Source: Arenimonas maotaiensis (lineage in GTDB: Bacteria > Pseudomonadota > Gammaproteobacteria > Xanthomonadales > Xanthomonadaceae). Taken from it: a stretch of DNA of 64,000 nucleotides. Both the position numbers and the translations under genes were made by a program. The stretch covers positions 1-64,000 of the forward strand of contig NZ_BMFO01000003.1 in assembly GCF_014638745.1 (NCBI RefSeq), read 5' to 3'. Positions 1-7,614 of the stretch are shown piece by piece. The stretch's first letter is position 1. Every line of letters begins with the position of its first letter. The notes below the pieces were generated by a model. It was not told where the DNA came from. It saw only the letters and a list, made by a program, of their open reading frames with translations, and did not search any database.

Positions 1-44
1 CATCGCTTCGCCTGAGCCGTAACAATCTCGCTGATGGGGTCTAA
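1..44 (+). other. Possible 3' end of an upstream cassette ORF (partial)
   Basis: One forward frame is open from base 3 to a TAA at 42-44 that lies inside the R'' box of the following attC site. Cassette genes commonly stop in or just before attC, so this may be the tail of the preceding cassette gene. Only about 13 codons are visible and the other two frames also stop nearby, so no product can be named. Confidence 0.25.
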
Positions 45-128
45 CTAATCATCCAAGCGGACAGCCGCCCCGTTACTTGGTATTCTGAGCCTGTTCGCGG
101 CGGCAGCCGCTTAATTCAATCGTTAGGC
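39..128 (+). other. attC recombination site (about 90 bp)
   Basis: R'' box GTCTAAC (39-45) and R' box GTTAGGC (122-128) both match the attC core consensus. Inside them, AAGCGGACAGCCGCC (from base 55) is the imperfect reverse complement of GGCGGCAGCCGCTT near 98-111. The unpaired extra base in one arm matches the extrahelical base that IntI recognises in folded attC. The central loop is long and non-palindromic, giving a 90-bp site. Confidence 0.8.
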
Positions 129-143
129 CTCGGAGGTAGCTTC

Positions 144-566
144 ATGCTTGCTCGTGAATACGGGATCATGTGTCGGTCGGACGATGAGAAGATTCTGGTT
201 CGAAACGTCAACACGTTTCTTGCCGGTATCGGCTACCGCAAGATGTACAAGAGCATTCCTCGCGGCATTCGCAACCCCGATAGCACTGAGCCACAGCCGC
301 GCTACTCTCACTACTACAACCAATTCCTCAAAGAGCATCCCCGCTGGTACTTTGACCTGTACCCCAACGTGGATCTCGATGGCCGCGCGCGATTTCCGCA
401 CAACCTTGAGTGCGGCTGGACTTTGTTTGTGAACAAAGTCGCGGCTGAAAATAACACCACATCAGATGATCAGGCGTTAGAGACATTTTTCACAGAGTTG
501 TCGCGTGGCACCGGCTTTGAGATAACGGTTCTCCATACTTATGCGTCAGGCGAGAACAGAAAATAG
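144..566 (+). CDS. Integron cassette protein of unknown function
   Basis: A 140-residue protein, the only gene of a complete integron cassette. A good ribosome-binding site (GGAGGT) at 131-136 precedes the ATG by a suitable distance, and the stop lies 6 bases before the R'' box of attC, the usual cassette arrangement. The protein is soluble, with no signal peptide or membrane segment. It is rich in Tyr, Arg and Asn, including a YSHYYNQF stretch near residue 55 and WYFDLYP near residue 69. I recognise no family. Cassette genes often code for stress, toxin-antitoxin or defence functions, but nothing here shows which. The base composition is less GC-biased than in neighbouring chromosomal genes, consistent with acquisition by transfer. 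Real-gene confidence is high because of the cassette context; function is unknown. Confidence 0.75.
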   Translation: MLAREYGIMCRSDDEKILVRNVNTFLAGIGYRKMYKSIPRGIRNPDSTEPQPRYSHYYNQFLKEHPRWYFDLYPNVDLDGRARFPHNLECGWTLFVNKVAAENNTTSDDQALETFFTELSRGTGFEITVLHTYASGENRK

Positions 567-572
567 GCCGAG

Positions 573-632
573 GCCTAACAATTCATTCAAGCCGAACCCG
601 CTTCGCGGGTCGGCTTAACTCAGGCGTTTGGC
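573..632 (+). other. attC recombination site (60 bp), array-terminal
   Basis: R'' box GCCTAAC (573-579) matches the consensus. The stem AAGCCGAACCCG (589-600) pairs with CGGGTCGGCTT (605-615) around a CTTCG-like loop, with one extrahelical base. The R' box reads GTTTGGC (626-632), one base off GTTRRRY. Bases after the G/TT cut belong to whatever lies downstream, so the mismatch fits a site at the end of the array, next to chromosomal or secondary-site DNA. Confidence 0.8.
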
Positions 633-656
633 ACGAACGATACGCAAGGTGATTTT

Positions 657-1019
657 ATGACGCGTAGACTCGTTTTTCTTGCCTTATGTTTCGTTGCCGG
701 ACTGGCGCCGGCCACCGCAGTCACGGCCAAAGAAAGCAATTCAGGCATTACCATCCGGACGGAACAGTATCCGCGGCCGCCGTATTCGGAAGCCAAATAC
801 TTCATCTACGAGAAAGCCGGCACAACCGTCTGCGCCAAGCTTCAGGTGTGCAACAAGTACGACGAGTGCCAATCCAGCTATCGCCGCGGCAGCTACAAAG
901 CCGCCACCGGCCGGAAGACCGGCGAACCCTACGGCACGTCGCTTGCTGTGCCCATCGCGCCAAGCGAGCTGGGCAAGCATGTGTGCCTGGTGCGCTACAA
1001 ACTCGTCGGAACCCGATAA
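657..1019 (+). CDS. Small secreted protein of unknown function
   Basis: A 120-residue protein with a clear Sec signal peptide: MTRR, then a hydrophobic core, and a likely cut after ATAVTA near residue 24. The mature part is about 96 residues and contains four cysteines (within CAKLQVC, DEC and HVC) that could form two disulfides in the periplasm. A weak AAGGTG element precedes the ATG. The gene begins 25 bases after the terminal attC. No further attC follows its stop, so it could be an end cassette that lost its site, or the first chromosomal gene beyond the integron. I do not recognise the family. Confidence 0.6.
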   Translation: MTRRLVFLALCFVAGLAPATAVTAKESNSGITIRTEQYPRPPYSEAKYFIYEKAGTTVCAKLQVCNKYDECQSSYRRGSYKAATGRKTGEPYGTSLAVPIAPSELGKHVCLVRYKLVGTR

Positions 1020-1103
1020 TCCGCTCAAGCCAAAGCAATTTTGTGGCGCAGTTTACTTTCGACCAACCTTGCCACGCAAACCGTCTCCGTGTCTAATGCG
1101 GAA

Positions 1104-2366
1104 ATGACCAATCAAGCCATTCCAACCCGCCGCCGCTTCATTCATTCCACCGCCACGCTGGGCGCGCTGAGCGCATTGCCCTGGGGCCGCGCCGCGGCCA
1201 CCGACTGCCGAACGGCGGATGGCCCGTGGATTCCCGACGAGGAGTTTCTTGCCGAACTGCCGCGCATCATGCAGGCCTTCGCGGTGCCGGGCGTGGGCAT
1301 CGCGGTGGTGGAAGACGGCAAGCTGGCCTGGAGCCGCGGTTTCGGCGTTCGCCACGCGCTCACCGGCGCGCCGGTGGACGAACGCACGGTGTTCGAGGAT
1401 GCCTCGCTGAGCAAGCCGGTGTTCGCCTATCTGGTGATGCGGCTGGCGGACCTGGGCCGGATCGACCTGGACCGGCCGCTGGTGCGCTACCGCCGGCCCG
1501 ATTACCTGGCCGCGCATGAATGGATCGGGTTGATCACCGCGCGCGACGTGCTACGCCACACCACCGGCCTGCCGAACTGGCGCGCCAAGCCGGCCACCGA
1601 GAAGCTGGTGCCGGCGGTCAAGCCCGGCACCCGCATCGACTACTCCGGCGAAGCCATCTTCTGGCTGCAGCTGGCGGTGGAATCGATCACCGGCCAAAGC
1701 CTGGATCAGGCCATGCAGGAACACCTGTTCGGCCCGGCCGGCATGGCCGACAGCAGCTACACCTGGAACACGGACCTGGCGGCACGCTCGGTATACGGCC
1801 ACCGCGCGCACGACCAAGCCGGCGACGGCATGCCGCCGCAGATGTTCCGCGAACAATGGACGCTGGCGCAGCAGGTGGCCGATGCCTGGGGCAAACCGCT
1901 GTCGGCATGGAAATATGAGGACGCCGAACGCGCCCTACCGCAGGTGATGGCCAAGGCTCCGCCCGGGCTGGTGACCTGGCCGGGCGACATCGTGGCCAAC
2001 GCCGCCGCCAGCCTGCGCACCACGGTGCAGGACTACGCCCGCTTCCTAGCGCTGATGACCGAACGCCGGCCGCGCGCGACCTGGGAGATCTCCGACTCCG
2101 CGCGGCAGGCCATGCTCACGCCGCAGATCAAACTGCCCGGCCGCTGGACCGAAAAAGGCCTGGGCTGGAACATGGAACCGACCCGCGACGGCCCGCTGTT
2201 CTACCACTCGGGCAGCAACGGCGGCATCTTCAAGAACTTCGCGGTGGGCGATGCCAAGCGCCGGCGCGCGCTGGTAGTGCTGACCAACGGCGGCAGCGGC
2301 GGCTACGTGTACCGGCGCGTGGTGCGCGCAGCCACCGGCGTTGATTTGCTGTCGTACGATCTGTAA
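1104..2366 (+). CDS. Tat-exported serine hydrolase, beta-lactamase / class C-like family
   Basis: A 420-residue member of the serine beta-lactamase-like superfamily (class C, EstB and DD-peptidase relatives). The nucleophile motif SLSK is at Ser101-Lys104, HTTGLP follows near 152-157, a Tyr-Ser-Gly sits at 180-182 where relatives have YxN, and HSGSNGG near the C-terminus fits the third (HxG) motif. The ATG at 1104 is chosen because it places TRRRFI, a twin-arginine signal, near the N-terminus followed by a hydrophobic stretch and an AAA cleavage region. A TTG start at 1041 would only add unconvincing residues. The substrate is not predictable: many such proteins are esterases or peptidases, not drug-hydrolysing lactamases. 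It stands alone on the plus strand, with a lipoprotein gene 70 bases downstream. Confidence 0.85.
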   Translation: MTNQAIPTRRRFIHSTATLGALSALPWGRAAATDCRTADGPWIPDEEFLAELPRIMQAFAVPGVGIAVVEDGKLAWSRGFGVRHALTGAPVDERTVFEDASLSKPVFAYLVMRLADLGRIDLDRPLVRYRRPDYLAAHEWIGLITARDVLRHTTGLPNWRAKPATEKLVPAVKPGTRIDYSGEAIFWLQLAVESITGQSLDQAMQEHLFGPAGMADSSYTWNTDLAARSVYGHRAHDQAGDGMPPQMFREQWTLAQQVADAWGKPLSAWKYEDAERALPQVMAKAPPGLVTWPGDIVANAAASLRTTVQDYARFLALMTERRPRATWEISDSARQAMLTPQIKLPGRWTEKGLGWNMEPTRDGPLFYHSGSNGGIFKNFAVGDAKRRRALVVLTNGGSGGYVYRRVVRAATGVDLLSYDL

Positions 2367-2436
2367 ACGAACGGCGGGGGTTTGGGTTTACACTGGCCTC
2401 GTCCGTGGCACCGCCACCCGCCCCGAGGACCGAACC

Positions 2437-2838
2437 ATGAAATACGCACTCGCCGCCGTGATTCTGCTGTTATCGGCCTGCCAGAAACCGCCGCAGGCGC
2501 CCGCCTCGTTCGCGGAGCGCGTAGCCGCCGCCGAAGCGCAGGAGAACTCGCCCACCGGCGTGCTGTACATCGGCGCGGTGGTCAAGGAACACGGCGAGCG
2601 GCTGGAGTCCTTCATCGGCAAGTGCTACGGGCAAAGCGGCCTGGACAAGGACTCGTTCCAACTGGTGGCCGACATCGCGGCCGACGGCCAATTCGGCAAC
2701 GTGGTGGTGCGGCCGGAAACCGTCCCGGCCCGCTGCTACGCCGGCAAGATCGACGCGTTGCGCACCAGCGCGCCGCGCCCGGTCGGCTACGGCGAAAAGC
2801 CGTTTCCGCTGTTCATCAACGTCAATTTCAACCGATAA
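2437..2838 (+). CDS. Putative lipoprotein of unknown function
   Basis: A 133-residue protein with a lipobox: the signal segment ends in LLLSAC with the cysteine near residue 16, so it should be lipidated and anchored in the envelope. GAGGA about 8 bases before the ATG supports this start; the open frame extends further upstream but without signal-peptide character. The mature domain contains YIGAVVKEHGERLESFIGKCYG and later FPLFINVNF, a short alpha/beta pattern. Two non-lipobox cysteines (GKCYG and PARCY) could form a disulfide. I do not recognise the family. Confidence 0.75.
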   Translation: MKYALAAVILLLSACQKPPQAPASFAERVAAAEAQENSPTGVLYIGAVVKEHGERLESFIGKCYGQSGLDKDSFQLVADIAADGQFGNVVVRPETVPARCYAGKIDALRTSAPRPVGYGEKPFPLFINVNFNR

Positions 2839-2868
2839 CGCGCCGCGCGCAGGCGCACGGAGACCCGC

Positions 2869-3276
2869 ATGATCAAGCAAGTAGCCGGCGTCACGATTCA
2901 ACCCAAGCACCGGGCTTCCTGCCATTGCGGCGCCGTGGTGCTGGAACTGGACCTGCCGGACGGCATCGTCGATCCGCGCCGCTGCGACTGTTCCATCTGC
3001 CGGCGCAAGGGCGCGGTGGTGGCTTCGGTGCCGCTCGCCGGCATCCGCATCGTACAAGGCGAGGAACACCTGACGCTGTACCGATTCAACACGCACACCG
3101 CCAAGCACTACTTCTGCGCGCGCTGCGGCATCTATACCCACCACCAGCGGCGCTCGAATCCGCAGCAATACGGCTACAACGTCGGCTGCCTGGAGGGCAT
3201 CAACCCGCTGGCCATTCCCGACGTGCCGACCAACGACGGCGTGAACCACCCGGCCGACCGGCCGAAGCCCGGCTGA
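2869..3276 (+). CDS. GFA-fold zinc protein (CENP-V/GFA family)
   Basis: A 135-residue protein of the family named after glutathione-dependent formaldehyde-activating enzyme. The zinc ligands are visible: CHCG near residue 18, CDCSIC near residue 42, and CARCG near residue 83. HYFCARCGIYTHHQRR with a following NVGCLEG is typical of the group. Most members are not demonstrated formaldehyde enzymes, so glutathione-conjugate handling is only the family suggestion. The gene lies 30 bases after the lipoprotein gene and 62 bases before a second GFA-type gene, so the two may be co-transcribed. The two proteins are only distantly similar outside the zinc motifs, so this is not a recent duplication. 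Confidence 0.9.
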   Translation: MIKQVAGVTIQPKHRASCHCGAVVLELDLPDGIVDPRRCDCSICRRKGAVVASVPLAGIRIVQGEEHLTLYRFNTHTAKHYFCARCGIYTHHQRRSNPQQYGYNVGCLEGINPLAIPDVPTNDGVNHPADRPKPG

Positions 3277-3338
3277 GCCGACCATCGAGAGGAGCCTGTG
3301 CATGATTCCATCGCCGGATTTTCGGACCGGAACGCGCC

Positions 3339-3740
3339 ATGGACCGTGACGGCGGCTGCCTGTGCGGGGCGATACGGTATCGGCTAAGCGGTACGTTCGT
3401 CGATGCCGGTTTCTGCCATTGCCGGCTGTGCCAAAAATCCAGCGGCGCGCCGCTTATGGCCTGGCTGACATTGCCCGCCGGCGGATTCGAATACCTGCAG
3501 GGCGAGGCCTCGATCTTCCATTCCAGCGAAAGCCACCAACGGGAGTTCTGTTCCCGCTGCGGCACCCAATTGGCGTTCAGGTTGAAGCAGCACGCGACTA
3601 CGGTCGATGTCACCCTCTGCTCGCTCGACGACAGTTCCGCGGTCGCGCCGCAGTACCATATCTGGTGCCGGAGCAAGGTCGGCTGGCTGCATATCGGCGA
3701 CACGCTGCCGCAATTCCCGGACGCCGGGCCGGATGCGTGA
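3339..3740 (+). CDS. GFA-fold zinc protein (CENP-V/GFA family), second copy
   Basis: A 133-residue protein with the GFA zinc pattern: CLCG at residues 7-10, CHCRLC near 27-32 and CSRCG near 72-76. The C-terminal YHIWCRSKVGWL resembles the HIWTxSKxxW segment common in family members. The ATG at 3339 has no obvious ribosome-binding site. A strong one (GAGAGGAG, about 3286-3293) instead serves an ATG at 3302 in another frame. That short frame ends at TGA 3347-3349, just inside this gene. The overlap could couple translation of this gene to a 15-codon leader peptide. A one-base frameshift at the N-terminus is the other explanation. Confidence 0.88.
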   Translation: MDRDGGCLCGAIRYRLSGTFVDAGFCHCRLCQKSSGAPLMAWLTLPAGGFEYLQGEASIFHSSESHQREFCSRCGTQLAFRLKQHATTVDVTLCSLDDSSAVAPQYHIWCRSKVGWLHIGDTLPQFPDAGPDA

Positions 3741-3742
3741 AT

Positions 3743-3766
3743 GGGGACGGAGGTACCTCCGTCCCC
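3743..3766. repeat. 24-bp perfect palindrome, REP-like
   Basis: GGGGACGGAGGT is followed directly by its exact reverse complement, giving 12-bp arms without a loop, immediately after the stop of the second GFA gene. There is no T-run, so it is not a typical terminator. Palindromes beginning GGGGACGG are common as repetitive extragenic elements and around REP-associated transposases in gammaproteobacteria. No second copy was noticed in this window. Confidence 0.55.
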
Positions 3767-3814
3767 GATGTGTCGCTATACTGGCCGAAGACGCGGATTC
3801 ATTAAGGGGATGCG

Positions 3815-4303
3815 ATGCGCAGGGGAATTCTCATATCGGCCGTGGCGGCCGCGGGTCTGGCGTCGGCGTTCGCCGCGCAGGCGCAGAGCGGATTCGAGTA
3901 TCTGGGCAGCCGGCAGTTCAGCTGCCGCTTGGACACGCCGCATGCCGAAGCCCATTTCGTGCAATTCGCGTTCGGGCCGGGCAACACCGTCACCGGCAAG
4001 ATGGGCATCGCGGTCTGGCTGGACGGCACGCCCTACACCCAAGTCTACGACGTGACCGGACGCACCGACCGCTTTGGCGAGAACACCTATAAGGTCTATA
4101 TCGAAAACTACACGCGGGTGTCCTCGGACGCGCTGCCGGGCGACTATTTCTGGCATTACCGCAGCCTGGACGAATTCACCCTGTATACCGCGAACGGCAA
4201 CCGGCTGACCGGCCGGCACACCACCGTCAGCCCGTCGACCGCCAACAACGCTTCGACGCGCGCCACCTACGATTCCACCTGCAGCGAGCACAATCGGGGT
4301 TGA
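3815..4303 (+). CDS. Secreted protein of unknown function
   Basis: A 162-residue protein with a Sec signal peptide (MRRGILISAVAAAGLASA, cut near AQA-Q at residue 24). An AAGGGG element 6 bases before the ATG supports the start. The mature part is rich in aromatic residues and Thr (DYFWHYRSLDEFTLYTANGN), which suggests a small beta-barrel or sandwich. Two cysteines, one near the start of the mature chain (FSCRL) and one near the C-terminus (STCSEH), could close a disulfide. No family was recognised. It stands alone, after the palindrome at 3743-3766. Confidence 0.7.
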   Translation: MRRGILISAVAAAGLASAFAAQAQSGFEYLGSRQFSCRLDTPHAEAHFVQFAFGPGNTVTGKMGIAVWLDGTPYTQVYDVTGRTDRFGENTYKVYIENYTRVSSDALPGDYFWHYRSLDEFTLYTANGNRLTGRHTTVSPSTANNASTRATYDSTCSEHNRG

Positions 4304-4376
4304 TCGTGCCGGAACCCGGATGCGGACATCGGCCGCCGGATAGCACATTCCACCCCGCCATCGAAGGAGAGTCTGC

Positions 4377-4799
4377 ATGAACGCATCGCCCACGTGGTTC
4401 AAAGCCGTTTCCGTCCTTGCCCTGCTCTGGAACCTGCTCGGGTGCCTGGCCTTCGCGGCCGACCTGCGGCTGACGCCCGACGATCTGGCCAAACTGCCCG
4501 AGGCGCAGCAAGCGCTGTATGCCGCGCGCCCGGCCTGGGCGCTGGCCGCCACCGCCACGGCGGTGCTGGGCGGCGCACTGGGTTGTCTCGGCCTGCTGTT
4601 CGGCAAACGCTGGGCGCAGGCCCTGCTTTGGCTGTCGCTGCTCGGCATCGTGGCGCAGGACATCGGCTTGTTCCTGCTGGTCGACGGCGCCCGCCTGGCC
4701 GGCCCGGCCGCGGTGGTGATGCAGTCCATCGTACTGCTGGTCGGCATCGGCCTGGTGGCGCTCGCCCGCCGGGCGGCTGCCAAGGGTTGGCTGGCCTAA
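4377..4799 (+). CDS. Small four-helix inner-membrane protein
   Basis: A 140-residue protein with four hydrophobic segments (about residues 8-28, 52-74, 80-100 and 110-132) and few charges in between. GAAGGAGAG at 4363-4371 is a strong ribosome-binding site before the ATG. Similar small proteins are often labelled sugar transporter-like by automatic annotation, without experimental support; I see no motif that would define a substrate. The next gene, a photolyase relative, starts 37 bases downstream and may share the transcript. Confidence 0.65.
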   Translation: MNASPTWFKAVSVLALLWNLLGCLAFAADLRLTPDDLAKLPEAQQALYAARPAWALAATATAVLGGALGCLGLLFGKRWAQALLWLSLLGIVAQDIGLFLLVDGARLAGPAAVVMQSIVLLVGIGLVALARRAAAKGWLA

Positions 4800-4836
4800 C
4801 CGCCGGCGTTCACGCCCGCGCCACCGGCCATGGCCG

Positions 4837-6366
4837 ATGATGGCGCGCATGGCCGTCCAACTCGTCTGGTTCAAGCGCGATCTGCGCACGCACGACCACC
4901 TGCCGCTGTGCGAGGCCGCGCGGCGCGGCCCGGTGCTGCCGCTGTACATCGTGGAACCGGATTACTGGCGCGGCGCGGACGCCGGCGCCCGGCACTGGCA
5001 GGTGTTGCGCGAATCGCTGCTGGAACTGCGCGATGCCCTGCATGAACTCGGCCTGCCGTTGATCGTCCGTCGCGGCGAGGCGGTGGCCGTGCTCGAGCGG
5101 CTACGCCGCGAGCTCGACGTCGCGGCGCTGTGGTCGCACGAAGAGACCGGCAACGGCTTCACCTATGCCCGCGATTTACGCGTCGCCGGCTGGGCAAAGG
5201 CTAACGGCATCGCTTGGACCGAGATTCCGCAGTTCGGCGTGGTGCGCCGGCTGAAGCGCCGCGACGGCTGGGTGACGCAGTGGGAAGCGCATATGAACCG
5301 GCCGGTGCAAGCCCTGCCCGAGCGCATCGCCGCCGCGCCGGACTGCGCCTCGGACCCCCTGCCGGACGCCGCCGACCTGGGCCTGGCCGACGACGGCTGC
5401 ACGCACCGGCAACGCGGCGGCCGCCGGCTGGGCCTGAAATACCTGGACAGCTTCTTCGCCGAACGCGGGCTGGAATACCACTACCGGATGAGCAGCCCGA
5501 ACACCGCGCCGCAGGCCTGCTCGCGGCTGTCGGTGCCGCTGTCTGTGGGCGCGCTGTCGATGCGCGAGGTGCTGCAACGCACCGCCTGGGAACGCGAACG
5601 GGCGCGCGGCACGCCGCGCCTGCGGGCGTTCACCGCGTTCGAGGCGCGCCTGCACTGGCACTGCCATTTCATCCAGAAGTTCGAATCCGAGCCCGAACTG
5701 GAATTCCGCAACATGAACCGCGGCTTCGACGGCATGCGCGAGGCCGAATTCGACGCCGCGCGCTTCAACGCCTGGGCCGAGGGCCGCACCGGCCTGCCGT
5801 TCGTGGACGCCTGCATGCGTCGGCTGCAGGCCACCGGCTGGATCAACTTCCGCATGCGCGCCATGCTGGTGTCGGTGGCGGCCTACCAGTTCTGGCTGCA
5901 TTGGCCGGCGGTGGCGCAGCATCTGGCGCGGCTGTTCACCGACTACGAGCCGGGCATCCACTACCCGCAGGTGCAGATGCAAAGCGGCACCACCGGCATC
6001 AACATCCCGCGCATCTACAATCCGGTCAAGCAATCGCAGGACCAGGATCCGGACGGCGGCTTCATCCGCACCTGGCTGCCGGAACTGCGCGGCCTGCCGG
6101 CCGCCGCCATCCACACGCCTTGGCGGCTGGACGCGGCCACGCTGAAACGCCACGGCGTGGTGTTGGACGGCAACTATCCGCGGCCGCCGGTGGAACCGGA
6201 ATCCGCCGCGCGCGAGGCCAAACGCCGCTACACCGAATGGCGCAACCGCCTGCAGACGCGCGAGCTCGGCCGCGTGGTACTGGACAAGCACGGCAGCCGC
6301 AAGAAGGCGCCGATGCGCCGACCGGCCGCGAAGAAACCGGCACCGCAAGGCGACCTGTTCGGCTGA
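4837..6366 (+). CDS. Cryptochrome/photolyase-family FAD protein
   Basis: A 509-residue member of the DNA photolyase/cryptochrome family. The N-terminal alpha/beta antenna domain begins with VQLVWFKRDLRTHDH. The C-terminal FAD-binding domain carries the hallmark TGLPFVDACMRRLQATGW near residue 325 and the segment INFRMRAMLVSVAAYQFWLHW. Photolyases repair UV-induced pyrimidine dimers with blue light; cryptochromes use the same fold for signalling, and sequence alone does not settle which applies. The tail is basic (RKKAPMRRPAAKK). Three in-frame ATGs (4837, 4840, 4849) are possible and none has a clear ribosome-binding site; 4849 would give the most typical N-terminus. The acetyltransferase gene follows after 53 bases. 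Confidence 0.92.
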   Translation: MMARMAVQLVWFKRDLRTHDHLPLCEAARRGPVLPLYIVEPDYWRGADAGARHWQVLRESLLELRDALHELGLPLIVRRGEAVAVLERLRRELDVAALWSHEETGNGFTYARDLRVAGWAKANGIAWTEIPQFGVVRRLKRRDGWVTQWEAHMNRPVQALPERIAAAPDCASDPLPDAADLGLADDGCTHRQRGGRRLGLKYLDSFFAERGLEYHYRMSSPNTAPQACSRLSVPLSVGALSMREVLQRTAWERERARGTPRLRAFTAFEARLHWHCHFIQKFESEPELEFRNMNRGFDGMREAEFDAARFNAWAEGRTGLPFVDACMRRLQATGWINFRMRAMLVSVAAYQFWLHWPAVAQHLARLFTDYEPGIHYPQVQMQSGTTGINIPRIYNPVKQSQDQDPDGGFIRTWLPELRGLPAAAIHTPWRLDAATLKRHGVVLDGNYPRPPVEPESAAREAKRRYTEWRNRLQTRELGRVVLDKHGSRKKAPMRRPAAKKPAPQGDLFG

Positions 6367-6419
6367 CGCGGGCCGCGCGGCGGTATCCTATAGCGACGAT
6401 TTCCCGCACGGAGCGCCGC

Positions 6420-6896
6420 ATGCGCCAACTCGACTTCCGCTGGGCGCGCCTGCCCGAACTCACCGCGCTGGATTGGCACGCGGTCATCGCCGCGCGCGAA
6501 CGCGTGTTCGTGGTCGAGCAGAACTGCCCGTACCAGGACGCCGACGAACTCGATTTGGCGTCCTGGCATCTGATCGGCACCGTCGACGGCGCGGTGGCGG
6601 CCTATCTGCGCGTGGTCGATCCCGGCCGCAAATCGGTGCACGAAGGCCGGTACTACGCCGAGCCGTCGATCGGCCGGGTGCTGACCGCGCCCGGTTTCCG
6701 CGGCCACGGCTTGGGCTTGGCGCTGATGCGCGAAGGCATCGCCGGCTGTGCGCGCCTGTTCCCCGGCCAGGGCATCCGCATCAGCGCGCAGTCGTATCTG
6801 CTCGATTTCTACACCGGCTTGGGGTTCGCGGTGGTCGGCGAAGAATACCTGGAAGACGGCATTCCGCACCACGAGATGCTGCGTCCGGGGCGCTGA
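6420..6896 (+). CDS. elaA: ElaA-type GNAT N-acetyltransferase
   Basis: A 158-residue protein matching the ElaA branch of the GNAT superfamily. RERVFVVEQNCPYQDADELD near residue 25 is the conserved ElaA segment. The acetyl-CoA loop is RVLTAPGFRGHGLGLALM, with the R/Q-x-x-G-x-G/A pattern as RGHGLG, near residue 100. The C-terminal FYTGLGFAVVGEEYLEDGIPHHEM is also typical. The cellular substrate of ElaA is not known. The start is supported by GGAGCG 7 bases upstream. The gene runs convergently into the 2OG oxygenase at 6900 with a 3-base gap. Confidence 0.92.
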   Translation: MRQLDFRWARLPELTALDWHAVIAARERVFVVEQNCPYQDADELDLASWHLIGTVDGAVAAYLRVVDPGRKSVHEGRYYAEPSIGRVLTAPGFRGHGLGLALMREGIAGCARLFPGQGIRISAQSYLLDFYTGLGFAVVGEEYLEDGIPHHEMLRPGR

Positions 6897-6899
6897 GGT

Positions 6900-7601
6900 T
6901 TATTTCGCCAGGAACCAGCCGGTCACCGCCAGGCGGTCGGCGCCGGCCCAGGGCGACACCAGACTGACCGTATGCGCCTGCGGCACGCGGAACAGCGACA
7001 GCGTGTTCCAGTACGGCACGAAGGTGTCGACCAGGCGTTTGTGTTGGTCGTGGAACTGCAGCAGGCCGCCCCAGTCGCTGTCCCAGTCCTTGCTCAGGTT
7101 GATGACGAAGGCGCAGACGCGGCCCTCGTTCACCTCCTGGTCCTCATGCCGGGTCAGGAACTGGCCGGCGCGGTAGCGCGTGCCCTGCGCGGTCACCGTG
7201 TTGATGCCCGGCTCGCCGGTCAGCCGGCGCGCGAACACCAGGAATTCGGGCGAATTCAGGAACTCCAGCACGCCGTGCAGCAGGTTGGGCGTCCAACCTT
7301 CCTTCACCGCACGAACGATCATGTAGCTGTCGTAAGAGAACTGGAAGCCGTCGCGCGCGGCGACATAGGCTTTTTCCAACAGCGCCCGGCGTTCGGCATC
7401 GCTCATCGCCGCGTAGGTGGCGGCGTCGACGGTGCGCGAGGTGCCGGTCGAGCGTTCGGCCAAGGCCCACGGGGTGTCTTCGCGCAGGCAGCGGTGGATG
7501 GCCTCGGCGGCATCAAGCTGCAGGAAATCGGGGATCTGCACGCGCGTGCGCTGCACCAGCTGCTGGCGGTGGCGGTTCAGGTCGAGGGCGTCGTTGATCA
7601 T
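6900..7601 (-). CDS. 2OG-Fe(II) oxygenase, prolyl-hydroxylase-like
   Basis: A 233-residue iron/2-oxoglutarate dioxygenase. The metal triad is readable as His152-x-Asp154 (in RHEDQE) and His210, and Arg223 is the likely 2-oxoglutarate-binding residue (ADRLAVTGW). GGLLQF around residue 179 and RVPQAHTVSLV fit the double-stranded beta-helix of prolyl 4-hydroxylase-like enzymes. The target protein or small molecule is unknown. It starts 13 bases after the end of ggt on the same strand, so the two are probably co-transcribed. It is the first of three 2OG oxygenases in this window; the three are not close relatives. Confidence 0.88.
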   Translation of the reverse strand: MINDALDLNRHRQQLVQRTRVQIPDFLQLDAAEAIHRCLREDTPWALAERSTGTSRTVDAATYAAMSDAERRALLEKAYVAARDGFQFSYDSYMIVRAVKEGWTPNLLHGVLEFLNSPEFLVFARRLTGEPGINTVTAQGTRYRAGQFLTRHEDQEVNEGRVCAFVINLSKDWDSDWGGLLQFHDQHKRLVDTFVPYWNTLSLFRVPQAHTVSLVSPWAGADRLAVTGWFLAK

Positions 7602-7614
7602 CGGCGTTCGGAAC

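Larger units (their letters stand above)
39..632 (+). mobile_element. Distal end of an integron gene-cassette array
   Basis: Two attC-like sites (39-128 and 573-632) lie in the same orientation and frame one short gene. With the expected cut between G and TT of the R' box, one complete cassette of about 504 bp runs from 123 to 626. Genes read rightward with attC at their 3' ends, so the integrase should lie to the left, outside the window. No attC is seen after 632, so this is probably the last cassette. No integrase gene is visible here; chromosomal integrons are known in Xanthomonadales. Confidence 0.75.

Noticed and set aside
1041-1103. TTG start of the serine hydrolase
   Set aside because: The ATG at 1104 puts the twin-arginine motif near the N-terminus where it belongs.
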